Source of the DNA: Phycomyces nitens
Taxonomy: Eukaryota; Mucoromycota; Mucoromycetes; Mucorales; Phycomycetaceae
Length of the DNA: 64,000 bases
Direction: 5' to 3'
Assembly (NCBI GenBank): GCA_022702545.1
Contig: JAHRBC010000003.1
Span: 6,014,001-6,078,000 of the forward strand
In this document: one piece after another, positions 49,384 through 62,377 of the stretch
How the letters are laid out: each line of letters opens with the position of its first letter
Position numbering within the stretch: the first letter of the stretch is position 1
Program-made: the position numbers and the translations under genes
The notes under the pieces: model-generated
Told to the model about the DNA's origin: nothing
Database searches by the model: none
The model's input: the letters and a program-made list of their open reading frames with translations, nothing else

Positions 49384-52003
49384 ATGTCAGGAAAAGGCGT
49401 GGTTCGAAGCATGTAAGCAATCGGCTCGAGTTTATCTTGGAGATCACCCAAATCATCCCAGTGAAATAAAAAAACAATGAGCAGAACTCAAACACTCATT
49501 AGGATCCTTTGTACTCTTTAGTAAAAACTATGCAAAGGGATTTTCTGACGTACAAATCAGAGTCCGTGAGGCTACTTCAAACGATTCTTGGGGACCAAGT
49601 GGTACTCTTATGAATGAGATTGCCCAGATGACATACAACCAGTGAGCACAGCACAATAGCTTATATATATATATTTATATATATATATAAAGAGAGAGAG
49701 AAGAAAGAAAAAGGCACCTGTTTGTAGACAGCCAGGCACCTGTTTTTTCTTGTCTAGGAATATAACTTTCGGGACTATTTCTAATCAACTCATAGGCACG
49801 ACTTTGTAGAAATCATGGACATGATAGACAGACGTCTCAATGACAAGGGAAAGAATTGGCGCCATGTATTCAAGGTATTGGATAATTTAAGATTACCAGG
49901 CGCCGAATGCTCATATTTTGCTTGGTTTGTGTGGTACAGGCGCTGCTTTTATTAGATTACTGTCTCCACGTGGGATCAGATAACGTGGTATTGTATGCCA
50001 AAGAAAATATCTATGTCGTCAAGACCCTCAAGGAATTCCAACACATTGACGACACTGGAAGAGATGTTGGTGCCAATGGTAAAGTTATATATATATATAT
50101 ATATCTTTGTGTTGCAATGTGCCTAATTGCAATTGTGCTTCTAGTGCGACAAAAGGCAAAAGATATTTCAAATCTGCTGTCCGATGAAGCCCGTCTTAGA
50201 GAAGAAAGGCGTCAGAGACAGCAGATGAGAGACAGAATGATTGGTGTGACGGATTATATGAATGAGACCATGTTAGGAACAAAGAACGAGGACGGAGAAC
50301 AAGTATACACACGCCCTGGATACCTAGACGATGATAAGGAGCTCAAAAAGGCCTTGGAAGAGAGCAGACGACTGGCTGATGCTGAGGCTAGAAACCGTAA
50401 CCAGGGGTAAGAAACCTTACCAGCTTAATTTTGCCTAACAAGGTTTATAGTGATGAAGATCTTGCAAAGGCTATTTCGTTGAGTGAACAAGAGGCTCTTG
50501 AAAAAGAGAGAAAAAAGAGAGAGAAGCTGGAGCGTGAAAATGAACAGCAATTGTTTGGACCCGGGGGTATTTCTAGTCAACCGACTGGGTAAGTACTGAA
50601 TTAGATATATTATATATGTACATATATATATAGATTATGTTATGTTATGTGGGTATATTTAATGCCTTTGAATTATAGATTCAATCCCTTCCCTGCCAAC
50701 CAAACATTCGACTCTTCCTCGAACCCTTATGCTCAACCTCAGATACAATGGCCACAGAACACTGGATTCAATAGCATGGGATTCTCGGATCCCATGGGAG
50801 CTCAGCAATCAATGCAGCCTCAGAGCACCGGTTTCAACAATCAGTTTAGTGCTTATCAACCTACCAATCCTTACCAAAGTCAGCCATTTGCATTTGGTCA
50901 AGGTCTTCAGGCTCAAATGACAGGTGTACCTCAGCAATCTCAATTCACCGGTAGTCCGTTTCAGACCAATGGTCCTCCTACTGGCCAGCAGTTTGGTTCT
51001 TCATTCCAGAGTATGAATACGGGGCAGAACCCATTTGGGCAACAGCAAACTGGTCAGACACAATCGTTCTTTGGAGTAGGACAAGAGCAAGCCAGTCCTT
51101 CTTTTGCCGCACGTTCCATGACACTGCCCTCAATGTCCACACAGGTAAGGTTGGTGTGTTTTAATACAGGTCCTAATGTTGATTTTAGAACAATGCTGTG
51201 TCTATGAGCCCATTATCATCGCGACCAAGCGACCCACGTTTTGCAAAGCTCAATTCTCTGCTGGCCAACAAGGAGTATGTTACACTTTATTTGAGTTGAT
51301 TTAATTCTTACTGGTGTGTGTGTTTTTTTTAGTGACGGCATGGATACATTTGGTAACACTGGAAACCTTCGAGTACCATAGTAAGTTTATATGATGAGAC
51401 GCGATATGCAAATCTTAAATTTCTGAATTGTATTATTTAGTGGCGCAGGGTATGCTAGCACTATTCGACCCGAGCCTACTGGGCAGTCTAACAATACAGC
51501 TGATCTTCTTAATCTGGGAGGAGATTCTGGTGCCAAAGAAAGTTCCGCATTTTCCCAGGTAAATTAAAAACCACAGATGTGTAAAGAGTATTATGTTTTG
51601 TACACCATAATATCATAATATTGACCCTATTTATCCATTCCATTACTTCTAGCCTTTTGGACAGCAGCCAAGTCGCAATCCCTTTGGACAATCGTCTACA
51701 GCGGGCTCACCTCACCTCAACCAAAAGAGCTTACTCGAGATGATGCAAGAACAAAGACAGCAGCAGCAGCAGCAAATACAGCAACAGCAACAACAGCAGC
51801 AGCAACAGCAGCAGCAACAGCAGCAAATACAGCAGCAGCAGCAGCAGTTTAATCAGCAACAAATGACAGCTTACAATGGCTCCATGGGTTTCCAGCCCCA
51901 GATGACTGGTGTGCAACCGCAAATGACAGGTTTCAATGGAATGAATTTTAGCCAGCCACAGTCGCAGCAGCCATTTGGACAGCAAAGCGGGTCTTTCTTT
52001 TAA
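49384..52003 (+). CDS. Epsin (ENTH domain, UIMs, NPF motifs)
   Basis: Plus-strand multi-exon gene from ATG at 49384. The ENTH domain starts MSGKGVVRS, then IKNYAKGFSDVQIRVREATS, GTLMNEIAQMTYN, FVEIMDMIDRRLNDKGKNWR, ALLLLDYCLHVGS and ENIYVVKTLKEFQHIDD, followed by VRQKAKDISNLLSDEARLRE. Two ubiquitin-interacting motifs follow: DKELKKALEESRRLADAEA and DEDLAKAISLSEQEALEKE. The tail is Gln/Asn-rich with MTG/FTG-type repeats, NPF motifs (FNPFPAN, QNPFGQ, RNPFGQ) that bind EH-domain proteins, and a polyglutamine block from a CAG/CAA tract. It resembles yeast Ent1/Ent2, which bind PI(4,5)P2, ubiquitinated cargo and clathrin adaptors in endocytosis. A C-terminal clathrin box is not obvious. Confidence 0.93.
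51755..51850 (+). repeat. CAG/CAA repeat encoding polyglutamine in epsin
   Basis: About 30 Gln codons, mostly CAG with CAA and ATA interruptions (three Ile). The opposite strand opens as a poly-Leu frame, which is an artefact. Confidence 0.95.
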
Positions 52004-52892
52004 AGTGTTTGAGCAATATATATATATATATATATATATGTATATTGTGGTACACCTTTTGATGTTTATATTGTTGCCAATCGAAGAGATACCGATATAA
52101 TATATATAATATATACTATATATACTATATATACATTTTTGGGGGAACTTCTTTACCCCACAACCGGCTACTAAATGTAGTGAACATGTAATCTTTGCTT
52201 TGTTTATTAACTATAAATGTAATATGTATATATATATATACACATATATAATGTTTATTTTTTACCCAACAGAAATTCTGAATTGGACACCAATTTGTTG
52301 TTGTGTTGATATCACCATAGTTACAGTCTTTAGGGAGACAAACATCTGCGACTGGGATTTAAATGGCAAGAGTTGTTAACATCTTCTTGAACCCCATGGA
52401 CAAACAAAGGCCATAGCACAAAAAAGGGCGTAAAGAAAGTTACCCGACCAACACAATTATTGTGCGAGGGGATGGGAGAATAAGCTGGCCTGGAGCTGGT
52501 TGCGATCGGGCCGAGATTGATAGAGATTATAGAAAACAGAGCAAGAATAACTAGGTCACGACATGGCTTGACGATCAACACCTTTGGTCGAGATACCAAT
52601 TCACAATCTTATTGTTGGTCGTCCGTCCTCAAGCTGTCAATTGAGCTTCTCTGTTACACGCAAAGAAAAAGGAGAGACTTGGTGATGCCATGATGACTGA
52701 ATTGAATTCCTCCAAGGCCTTGGCTGCCATGCGCGTGTATTTAAGACACCAAAAAAAATAACAACCCTCTCTTGTTCCCCAAAACAACTCCTCTGAGTGC
52801 CCTTGTATTATCCGCCCCTCCTTCGTGCCTTGCAGTTAAAAAAGACACCAGAAAAAGATTACTCTGATTGGCCTCTTTCTTCTCTACTTACA
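52004..52892. other. Spacer upstream of CBM21 gene
   Basis: 3' end of the epsin gene with AT tracts (52015-52060, 52090-52135, 52220-52250), then a more balanced 500 nt forming the promoter and 5' UTR of the CBM21 gene. A short minus-strand frame at 52330-52599 is unsupported. Confidence 0.5.
52738..52745 (+). promoter_or_regulatory. TATA-like element of CBM21 gene
   Basis: TATTTAAG about 150 nt upstream of the chosen ATG, followed by a CT-rich stretch (CCCTCTCTTGTTCCCC) resembling a fungal transcription-start region. Confidence 0.4.
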
Positions 52893-54038
52893 ATGTCTCA
52901 TCCTGCTGCTGTCTTTCGCCATGACCACACGTGGAAACGAATAACACTAAAGAAATCGTCCGTCTTGTCTCATTCCCTTCCACTAAAGCCTCCGACCATC
53001 CAGGCGCCTCGGATAGAAGCCGTATCACCAAGACCATGTCTCCGAACATCCCTATCTCTAGGCCCCAAGTCTGTTCGCTTCGATACGCATTTGGAAGACG
53101 TCTGTCTTTTCCAAAAGTCCCACGCACCCTCCACCCTCAAAAAGGACAATGAGACCCTCTGTGCAAAAGCAAAAGAAGAAGCTCTCGGAATCGTCTACAT
53201 GCACTGGCCCACCCGTAACACACAACACACCTCAAGACCGATCCGCGTCGAGAAGAAGCTAGACGTGACCACAGCCGAGATCGTCGGTCAGGTCCAGGTC
53301 CGTAACCTGGCTTACCACAAGACGGTTTGGGTTAGGTACACTTTTGATTGCTGGCAAACTGTGGAGAATGTCCAGGCAGTCTATCGTGAGCCAGTAGGAG
53401 GAAGAGACCCCAACAACAGCAACTATGATATCTTTACCTTTACCATACTCCTCCTCAACAGACTCGCAACACATCCCCCAGCCAGCAATGTGCTGGCCAC
53501 ACTCGATTTTGCCGTCCAATACACGGTTGACGGCAGAGAAGTCTGGGATAATAACGAGGGCAAGAATTACAGTATCCAGCTAACAAAGACCTGCCCCAGA
53601 GACTCAACTGTTGCCGTAAAGGCGCCAACAGTCGATTCAAGGAGTCAATCGATGGTGCAGGTCACTGAAGAAGACGCTCAATGGGCCCGTTACGACTTTG
53701 GCGATTCGATCATCCAGGCACGCAAAAGCACACCTATTGAGATTCCAAAAGTCCACTCGTCCATGATAAAACCCATTCCCATCAAAAGTACCGAGACTTT
53801 CAAACTGTCCTACACTCGCCCGGTCCCAATTCCCCAAAGGCAAGCCAGAGCAAGTCTCTTGTATGCTTCCTCACCTCCAGGTGCAGCATTTTACCATGGA
53901 TTTCCTATTGTGTCTTTTAATCCGTCTTCGCCCACCAGTTGTGTGGATCTCAACTCTTCTTCCTACATGGATCTTGTGAACAAATATTGCTTTTATGGCA
54001 CAAGCCCAACTCGTTCCCCGATGCCTATCAATGGATAA
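52893..54038 (+). CDS. PP1 glycogen-targeting subunit with CBM21 (Gac1/PPP1R3-like)
   Basis: Single-exon gene, 381 residues from the ATG at 52893 (MSHPAAVFRHDHTW). The open frame extends upstream but without another ATG. Residues 59-64 (KSVRFD) are a classical RVxF motif for docking protein phosphatase 1. Residues about 125-230 form a CBM21 domain: AEIVGQVQVRNLAYHKTVWV, RYTFDCWQTVENVQAVY, DIFTFTILL, LDFAVQYTVDGREVWDNN and EGKNYSIQL. The C-terminal 150 residues are disordered and contain Pro/Ser-rich segments. Such subunits bring PP1 to glycogen, where it activates glycogen synthase (Gac1, Pig1/2 in yeast). It is convergent with NOP53, 420 nt between stops. Confidence 0.9.
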   Translation: MSHPAAVFRHDHTWKRITLKKSSVLSHSLPLKPPTIQAPRIEAVSPRPCLRTSLSLGPKSVRFDTHLEDVCLFQKSHAPSTLKKDNETLCAKAKEEALGIVYMHWPTRNTQHTSRPIRVEKKLDVTTAEIVGQVQVRNLAYHKTVWVRYTFDCWQTVENVQAVYREPVGGRDPNNSNYDIFTFTILLLNRLATHPPASNVLATLDFAVQYTVDGREVWDNNEGKNYSIQLTKTCPRDSTVAVKAPTVDSRSQSMVQVTEEDAQWARYDFGDSIIQARKSTPIEIPKVHSSMIKPIPIKSTETFKLSYTRPVPIPQRQARASLLYASSPPGAAFYHGFPIVSFNPSSPTSCVDLNSSSYMDLVNKYCFYGTSPTRSPMPING

Positions 54039-54458
54039 ATACACATTTATAAAAAAATATTTCCTGCTTCTTTGTTGGCCCTTGTTTTCTCTTTATATAG
54101 CTTATTGTTTCTTATTTGAACTTTTTCTTTCTTTTTTGTAAATATATACATATTATCTATTTCTTTTTTGCTAATAAAAAATCAAAATTCAAAAATCATA
54201 TCAAATCAAAAATCAAATCAAAAATCAAATAAAAACAACGATGCATGTCTCTTTAGGAAAGCATAGGATAAAACCAAAACAAAGCAGGGGGAACTTCTTG
54301 AATATTTCCAAAAGACCATCTCCTTTGTTTCATACAACCAAGTTGCTCATTGATTTGTTTGTTTATTAATTATAAAGAAAAGAAGAAAAAAAAGGTTGTT
54401 CTTGGTAAAATGAAAAGAAAAAAGAATATTTGCGTGAGTGAAATGAGATGATGGGGAT
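54039..54458. other. Convergent 3' spacer with AATC-type tandem repeat
   Basis: Between the stops of the CBM21 and NOP53 genes. It holds a short tandem array based on ATCAAATCAAAA at about 54180-54236 and T/A runs. Presumably both 3' UTRs. Confidence 0.55.
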
Positions 54459-56132
54459 CTATTTTTTGTCGGTCTTGGCGTAGAATCTGGCCTGTTCGGC
54501 ATCAAAATTCTTGTATGAACGTCTCTCGTAGGCCTTTGGCTTGTATTTGGTGTGTTTCTTGACCGGTACTCGGGGTTCGATAATGTTACGCTCCTGAATG
54601 CTTACAAATCTGTCGCGGAAGATGTTACCTTCGGGCTAAGTACACAAAAAAGGGGTAAATGATTGTTCCAAACAAGGTCAGTCTGGTTTGCTTTAGATGA
54701 AACTTGTTGTATTACCTTTAGTTGACGCAAAGTCTCGCTCAGCTCGTCCTGCAGCTGAACCTCAATGGGCATCTCCTGAACATAATGTTTGCCAAGTCTC
54801 TTTTTGCCTGCAAGAGACTCTGCTTCTCTGTGAGCATCTCTCTTTACCGAGAGATTCTCGAGGTCGGCATAACGTTGAGCAAGCTCCTCTTCAATGGCCT
54901 CGAGTTTATCAATCTGTTTTCGGATGTTGCGTTCGTGCTGCTTTTGTTCACGCAAGGCACGCTCCAATTGGGCCTTTCGCTCCTTGTTGCGTTTTGTACG
55001 TGTCTTACGGATCTCATTCTGCTTCTTTTTTTCTGCCTCGGTTGCTCCTTCGTCAATCTCTTCTTCCTCTTCAGCAATCTCACCATTCACATGAGCATTG
55101 TGCTCTTCAAGCTCATGGGCAAGATCGTCAAGTTCTTTGCGATAAGCAAGCTGTTCATCCAACTTCTTGGCTGCCTCGACCTTTTTGAGCTCTACAGAGT
55201 GTGCCTTTTCCAGCAACTTTTGGTGCTCCTCCATTGAAGGATTGTAAGATGCACCGGCATCAGGTACAACAACGTTGACGTGATTAACCAAGGCCTTTGG
55301 TGTCTGTTCCATTGTTACAGGAGCCTTTTTTTTTAAAAAAAATATTAATACATGCGGTATCATATACTCTACAATGACGATCATTTCTGTACATGTATCT
55401 ACCTTTGGCTTGTGTGTTCTCACATCCTCAAGATACGGGTTCTTTTCTTCGGCAGGAGCTAAAAGGTAAAAAAATATATATATATGGCTAAATACTCTCG
55501 AATTTTGCTTGATATCCCTCTTATATCCTTACCATCAGCCCACAAATCGTATGTGTTTGTCTGGTTAGCCTTTTTATTCTTCTTATTTACAGGTGCAGAA
55601 GATTCCTCGGCCTTGCGCTTGGCAATCTTCTCAATCTTCTCCTGAGTATACTTGGAAGGCTTGCCCTTTGCAGCTGGCTTGGCACCAGGTCCAAGTGCAC
55701 GGCCCTTAACAGCAGGTACAGCAGATCTCTCGGCAAGAATCTCATCTACTCGAAGGGGCTTGTCCTTTGCCAACTGACGCTTTACTATAATTTATAAAAC
55801 AAAATAAAATAAAAATGGCAAGCAATGAGCTTCTCTTTCTGGACCATTACAAATAATCAAATCGTACCTTTGTTGTCTCCAACAGTGTCAATGGTAAAGA
55901 GCTGGTGATCTTCCAGGGGAGTTGCCTTTCCTCTGTTCCGAGGGATTAGACGATCTCGAACGATTGGAACCGAGAAAAAAAAATACACAATAGATTACCT
56001 CACACGCTCTTCGGATCGCATAACCTCAAGGCCGTCTTCGACACCAGTTATGTCAATGTTCTTGCGCCATGCCTTCTTTCCTTTGCGGCTAGGCTGGGTC
56101 TTGGCGATCTTTGAAGTGTTCTCGGCTGCCAT
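54459..56132 (-). CDS. NOP53: NOP53/GLTSCR2 60S ribosome biogenesis factor
   Basis: Spliced minus-strand gene, ATG at 56132, TAG at 54459-54461. It opens MAAENTSKIAKTQPSRKGKK with AWRKNIDI, matching the conserved KKxWRKNID start of NOP53. Next come LEDHQLFTIDTVGD, KPLRVDEILAERSAVPAVKG, and NTYDLWADG (the conserved YDLW). After a basic/Ala-rich part come YNPSMEEHQKLLEKAHSVEL and a long charged coiled coil with an acidic block (EIAEEEEEIDEGATEAE). The C-terminal region has PEGNIFRDRFVSIQERNIIE, PRVPVKKHTKYKPKAYERRS and FYAKTDKK. NOP53 binds pre-60S particles and recruits the Mtr4-exosome for ITS2 (7S) processing in the nucleolus. Every signature block of the family is present. Confidence 0.95.
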
Positions 56133-56361
56133 TATAGGTTGAGATCAAGATTGCAGGTTCGCTTAATGTCGAATAGAAAGGAAGAAAAAAAAAATCGAAA
56201 ATTGCTTGAGCAGTCCATAACAAGTCACAATACGAGCATTTTTGGCCATTCTCGAGAATTATTATTGCTCTGATGAATATTTGAATAGATTTAAAAGTGT
56301 ATATTTTATAAAGTCAATAATAATCTAGTTCTTTATTATTTTATTTTCGGAGCCAAAACAA

Positions 56362-56998
56362 GTGTATAAGACAGTAATTAATGATCTTGAAATACATATT
56401 GCACATCACAGCTTTATATTCTTTGTGGAATTTATTAAACGCACGAATCTTGGATCGTTTTTAATGATGGAATTTCCAAATGGTTTTTGTGTACAAGAAA
56501 TATTTTATTTTCCTTTGCTTCAAAGTAAAAAACATGACATTGATAAAACCAAATTGTGTATTTCTGTAAAGCAGCTTGTCATGGATCTATGCATTGGGAT
56601 TTGTTTTTTTTAAAGAATCATGGACTCTATGCCTTATTAACTGAATACAGTTTCTGGAATACTACAATCTCGAAAATCAAGATTCAACCTACATTTCAGG
56701 TCAGTTACATTAAGCAAGGATAATTGTTTCCTGTGGTTGAAAGCCAAGATCCAATTTTGATCTCTGTTCTGTCAAAACAAACTAAGCTCAATGACAAACA
56801 TCTACAAAACTACGATCGAAAATAATTCAATAATAATAATTAATAATTACCACTGTGAATCAAACCATGTTCCCCTTGAAATTAGTGTCACAACTGTTAT
56901 TTCCGAGAAACGATACACAGAACCATACTTGCAGGGTCCATGCCAGTTACAAACACAGGGTGGGCACCGCTTATACATTTGCCTGCACTGTACATGAT
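56362..56998 (+). pseudogene. Decayed coding region, family unknown
   Basis: Successive plus-strand frames read as protein but are broken: MYKTVINDLEIHIAHHSFIF with LMMEFPNGFCVQEIFYFPLL up to a stop at 56613, then LYALLTEYSFWNTTISKIKI, ESQDPILISVLSKQTKLND, and finally ISVTTVISEKRYTEPYLQGP to a stop at 56998. QDPILIS is weakly reminiscent of QDPILVE/QPILVS in copies A and B. No family recognised. Confidence 0.3.
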
Positions 56999-59925
56999 GA
57001 TATTCTATACTGACACAAGAATTATAAGGTTTTATTTTATAAATACAGCTTTTTCTTTATTTATCTATATATATATATATATATATATAACAATAACCAA
57101 ATTGATCTTTGTAAAGATGTAATTTGCACGTAATGTTTAAACAAAAAAGTATATAATCTTATTTGTTGTGCACCCAAGTTTATATTGATCAAAGGAACTT
57201 GGGAACCCATGATGAATGTCGAGTATTGAAGTTAGAGCCAAGACCAAAATCTGAGGGATAATTACATAGGTGATCTCTAATGTCTAGTCTAGAATTACGG
57301 CTCATGTTAAAGATCGTGAAACTATCATGAAACCTTTTTTTTTCTTCTTCTAGCAACCGCTTTTGTGTCTTTAACAAACTGATCGTCTTTTAAAGATTAA
57401 TAGAGTCCTTTACAAAATCTAGAATGAATATCATGGTATTTACATGATAAGGTACCTGGGTAAGCCCTTTTACCCATGATAGATTTTTTTTAAAATATAT
57501 ATATATGTATATGTTTATATTCTTTTCCAAATCACCACAGTACAATATGTCGAGTATCAATGACAGTCATTTGATAAACTAGTCTGGAAAATACAAAAAT
57601 GATATCAATATGTTCTTGGCGATAGTAGATAAAATTAGTTAAAAAGGTTTTATAGCTGTCTCTAAAAATATCAATTGTATTGGTGAATCAAATATATCAT
57701 TTATACAGTTTACCAAGTGTAAGAACCGCATATTTGATAAACTTGCCCTATGGAGAAAGTAAAAATAAAATAAAAATAAAGAATAAAATGTCAAGGGTCT
57801 TGATACCATCGTACAATAGGGCCTGAAAAAAGGCAGGAGAAAATCCATATTTAATCAGCCTTTTTTTACCTCTAGTTTTAGATGCTGCAGAATACTAAAT
57901 ATCATAGATTGTCAGTCTTTGCAAACCAATGATTCCAGAAAAATGTATCAAACACTTGGATACTTTATTTAAACTTGTATGATATTAGATTCTAACAAGT
58001 ATTCTTACAAGTATATTCATTCGATCGGTCGCTACTCTTATATATTTTACGTTCTGAGAACATCACCTTTACAGAGTATCTTGAACATTTTATCTAAACA
58101 GCTAAAAGTTTAGAGATTCTCCTTTAAATGTCTGGCATTAAATAAACGTCAAATGTAATCTATATTTTCCAAAAATCCTATTTTTTCTCTTACATCTGAG
58201 TTTACATTTAGAGATATAATTTACTATGTTTCAATTTCAAAAAAGTATTATGTTTTTGCTATTATAAACTAAAGAAAAAATATGTCCAATTTCAAAAAAT
58301 ATTCTTTTTCTTCTTCTATAGTGAATTGTCAAGTTTTTCCTTTTTTTTTATTAACTCTTATATCTATGCACAGAGAGCTGTCTGTTGATCATATTCTTTT
58401 TTTTTCATTAATTGGAATGATATTTTCCATAGCTTACTCCACGATGCATGGCTTTGAAAGATATAGGCAAAAGGGAAATTAAGATTTTATTAAAAACGAA
58501 AAATAAAACGTGGCCCTGAGAGCATCCATCACATTAGGAAAAGTAGAGTCAACTGAAATTTATTTAGGAGTGATTCTAACTAGAATATATAATCTTACAA
58601 TTAGCTACATATCCAACTTTTACCTTTATATACCCAAAAACACAGTTGTTGTTCCAACCAACGTATGGCTTTCCTTTTTGTTTTTGGTATAAAGGGGTCT
58701 CTCTATAGTTATTGTTTTCCTCATAGTGTCAAGTATATGATTGTCTTGTCGTCCTTTGTCCACCACAAGTTCACCTTCCCTTCTTTTCAATCTCTTTCCC
58801 GAAGTCACCTTCACTTCAATTTCTACCTTCCCGAAGTCACCTCTTCTACCTTCTGAACTCACACCACCCCTTTCCAAAGACAACCTGACACTATACTTAC
58901 CCAGATATAATTAGCAATCTATCTCTTAAATTTTCATATAAATAGTCAGGAAGTTAGCATTCAATAAAGAACGAACAATTCTATTCTTATTTTTCTTTTG
59001 ATAAAAGAAGTCGTATAAACTTTACTTTAATATTCTTGCCTGAAGAGCGATATCATTTGCCGTTGCTGCTACATATCGTTGGATAAGAATACTTTGATAT
59101 AAAATATATATACATACTTCTTGGACAATTACACTATACAACAATCCCAACACGTGTCAATAGGTTGAAACAAATTTCTCGACACGGGAGCTTCGTGATT
59201 TTAAAATAACACACATAGGCCGTTTATTACTTATGCAAATCCCGCGGTAGTGCGCTTTAACAGATGTATCTCCTATAACGGTTAACAAGACATTAGAACG
59301 ATAATCTTGTTTTGGGGAAATATCGTCAACTGGGCGAACAATAAGAGTTATACTTATATTGTCTGGACACCCTTTGATGTCTTTTATAATAAATTATGTG
59401 TCTTTTATATACAGTTCCTTGAAGTAGCTGTAGGTCATGTCGATAAACTGACATCTAGGTGTTGTAAAGTTGGTGCATACAAATGATTTATTCAAAAACA
59501 ACACATTCAAGCTTCTGAAGTAGAATGGTAGAAACCAAAGAACATCTGCCGTGATTTCTGACCTGTGTGCTTTGAATTACTCAAGTCCAAACCTCTTTGA
59601 GTTGTATAATTCATCTTTAATTTTGATCTCGGAATCATCGAGTTCAAATGCTTTCAAACGAGATGCTGGATGAAAAAGGTTATATATTTCAATAAATGTA
59701 TTTTTTTTATATCCAACTCGACTAGATTGTAAAGGCTGTCATTTAACTTCATAAAGTCTATTAGGGCAGTATTTTCTTCTAATAAATTCCAGATAGAATG
59801 ATTGAATGGTTTTGGAAAAGTTGATTATATCTCAAAAGAGTAGAGAATTATTCGTAACCTACTCGACATATTCAAAGAGTTACTTTTGTCAAGCGTTGAA
59901 ATGGCAGAGGAACTTGTCAGAATAA

Positions 59926-60300
59926 TTATATTGTGATGTCCCTTTGTTCTTTGGGATCTGGTAAAATGGTTTTTATGATACTACCAAGAGTGTGTAGATT
60001 GGGGTATTTCTGAGCAAGATAACATATCCATCGATGGTCTATATCTTTTGAATCTATCATCAAGTCCATGTTTGTGGCTGCCAATAGTTTTGTCATGTAT
60101 TCAAGGTCGGTTTCGGAAAGAGGCCGTAATTTCGCGTTTGGCTTCAAATACCCAAGGTGCTTTAGATGTGAGTGAATGACTTGGAATTCTTTTAATGAGA
60201 ACGCCGTTGTATTCATAAGGCGGACTGGATTATAAATACCGAGCTGTCTCAGGAAGGCCAAGTGAGGGATTACTTTGGCAACCTTACTCTCTATGTCCAG
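59926..60300 (-). pseudogene. LRR/F-box-like protein remnant
   Basis: Minus-strand frame with leucine-rich, helical repeat character: AFLRQLGIYNPVRLMNTTAF, FQVIHSHLKHLGYLKPNAKL, DLEYMTKLLAATNMDLMIDS, ICYLAQKYPNLHTLGSII. YLAQKYPNLHTL is typical of the LRR part of F-box proteins, which are numerous in Mucorales. No F-box, no intact start and short length indicate a truncated copy. Confidence 0.4.
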
Positions 60301-62377
60301 TGCAGATGAATATTCAAAATAAATCTAAATTGCATTCAACGACTTACAAAGGTTTCAGTCGGGTGTAATTTAAAAAAAGCCTTGGGTCTAGAGAAGTTTC
60401 ATTAAAACAAACAGACGTTGCATTTTACAAATATCGTGAAAGTCGGCCAGTCTTTTGATAGATGTGTTGCTTATTCTGGATAGTTACAGTTTCATGTAAG
60501 GTCAGTTTAGATTTTATAGTTATGGCATAGTATAAAGAATCCTGAAAACCTCCTTTCCATGGCTAGCACACCAGATAGCAAGAGACCTTGACTCTGAAGG
60601 AGAGAAAACCCGACAAATTGTCTAATATTTCCAGAGGAAAGTCTAATAAAAGCTTACTAAAGTGGTGATTTGAATATATATAATAAAAAGAAAGGGTTTA
60701 ATAGCTTTTTTATTAATTAAAATATTAGAAAAAGCGAAATAAGCCTAGTGTACTGTTTGACAGAGGTAAAGTCTACAACAAGTATAATTTAAAAATAAAT
60801 AAGAATATGCAAGTCCTATAAAGATGACACAGGGATACCACAAGATTACCGAGTTTCTTAAAAGCTGAAAATACTGTGAGGATAATATTCGTTCAAGACT
60901 ATCTCAACCTAAAAACCCAAGTCAGTTGAGAGAGCTTATGAAAGAAGAGTGTATGAGTATAAGAGAGCATGTGAAAAGTATTGTCTCTCGAGATATAATA
61001 ACTGGCATATAGGCCGTTCACATATTTTGGATATTTTTTTTTTAAATTTTTAATATTCTTTGGTCCTAATACTCTTGCTTTTGACATAGGGCCAAAATAT
61101 ATAATATCTGGCAGTAAAATTATTTAGAGACACCCTAACATATCTTTCCGTATATACTTGGTTTGACTTATGGCAAGGAACATTGAATTAATGGGATATA
61201 ATTTCTTCATCAAACATTTAATTCAAATTACTAAAAAAAAATATGCCTCACCAATAGATTAATATAGCCATATAGGTCGAGAGTGTTGATTGTAGTAATC
61301 AAAAAGCTAAAATCCTCGTGCCCACATACGGTCCCAATCAATTACTCTACAACAATCATATTCTATTATTATAAAAGAGTATTTTCTCTACATTTTCTGT
61401 TGGAAAGCATCAAACGGATTCTACAAATTGAGTGGGGTAAAGTAGTCTTGAAAATTCAATTTTCCAATGTGCCTTTTGTAGTGGTTGTTGCTTTCCTAAA
61501 TGTAGCTCTATGATTCCTTTTTCTTTCTTTTCTCCTTGATATGGTGTGAATCACTCTTAATGTCTTTTAACACCCTTTTTGCTTCTCAAAAAGAATGCAT
61601 TATTTGTGTATCTTTATCTTTGTTGGATTTTTTGGATAATTATTTTTGATATGCTAGTTTTTCATAAAGTGGCCAAGTGGGGGACAATGGGGAACAGCTC
61701 AAATTATCAGACAATTTTGGTAATATGAAAACTGCTTCATAATTCGTTACAGATTCTGCGAGATAGGTGATTCGAATAGAACATTACAATGGAGAGAGAA
61801 TAATAAAAATGTAGTATTGGTACTCTGGTAAAGTTTAAATATTGGCTCGATACTATGAGTAGGGGTTTATATATGAGAGATTTTTTTTATAAATGGAATT
61901 AAGACGTGTTTATAAGGACTATTTGCAAGACCCGATATTCAACAGGAAAAACAGATGTTGAGTAGTTATTGATGCTAAAGATGGTCAAACAAAATATTAA
62001 TAAATAATTAATATTATTATATATTTTGGAAAACAAAAAGATAATTATGAATATATCCAAAAGTCTCTATATTTATTTTCGTATTTTATTCTATCTCTTG
62101 ATGCATGAAGAAGTAGATGTTTATATAAAGTTTATCAGATTATAAAATGCTTCTTTGATTTTTAGCACTTGGTTTAGACACTGACTCTGATACCCAAATT
62201 TCGAGGTCATTCCAAGACTAGACGGGTTACTTTGGTAAACGGCCATGGTAGATCAGATAGACAGAAATGGCTTTGTGCGTAATTGGCAGTCTTGCCTTTT
62301 CATCTGAAGCGCAAATATTCCCTAGGAGTTTTGTGTACTAAAAGGCGCAGGAAGATATCTGTGAGGTCAACAAGCCG

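Noticed and set aside
51731..51985. Poly-leucine frame on the minus strand
   Set aside because: Complement of the epsin CAG repeat.
52797..52892. Extended N-terminus of the CBM21 protein
   Set aside because: That extension begins at GTG with no ATG; the first ATG at 52893 sits in a reasonable context.
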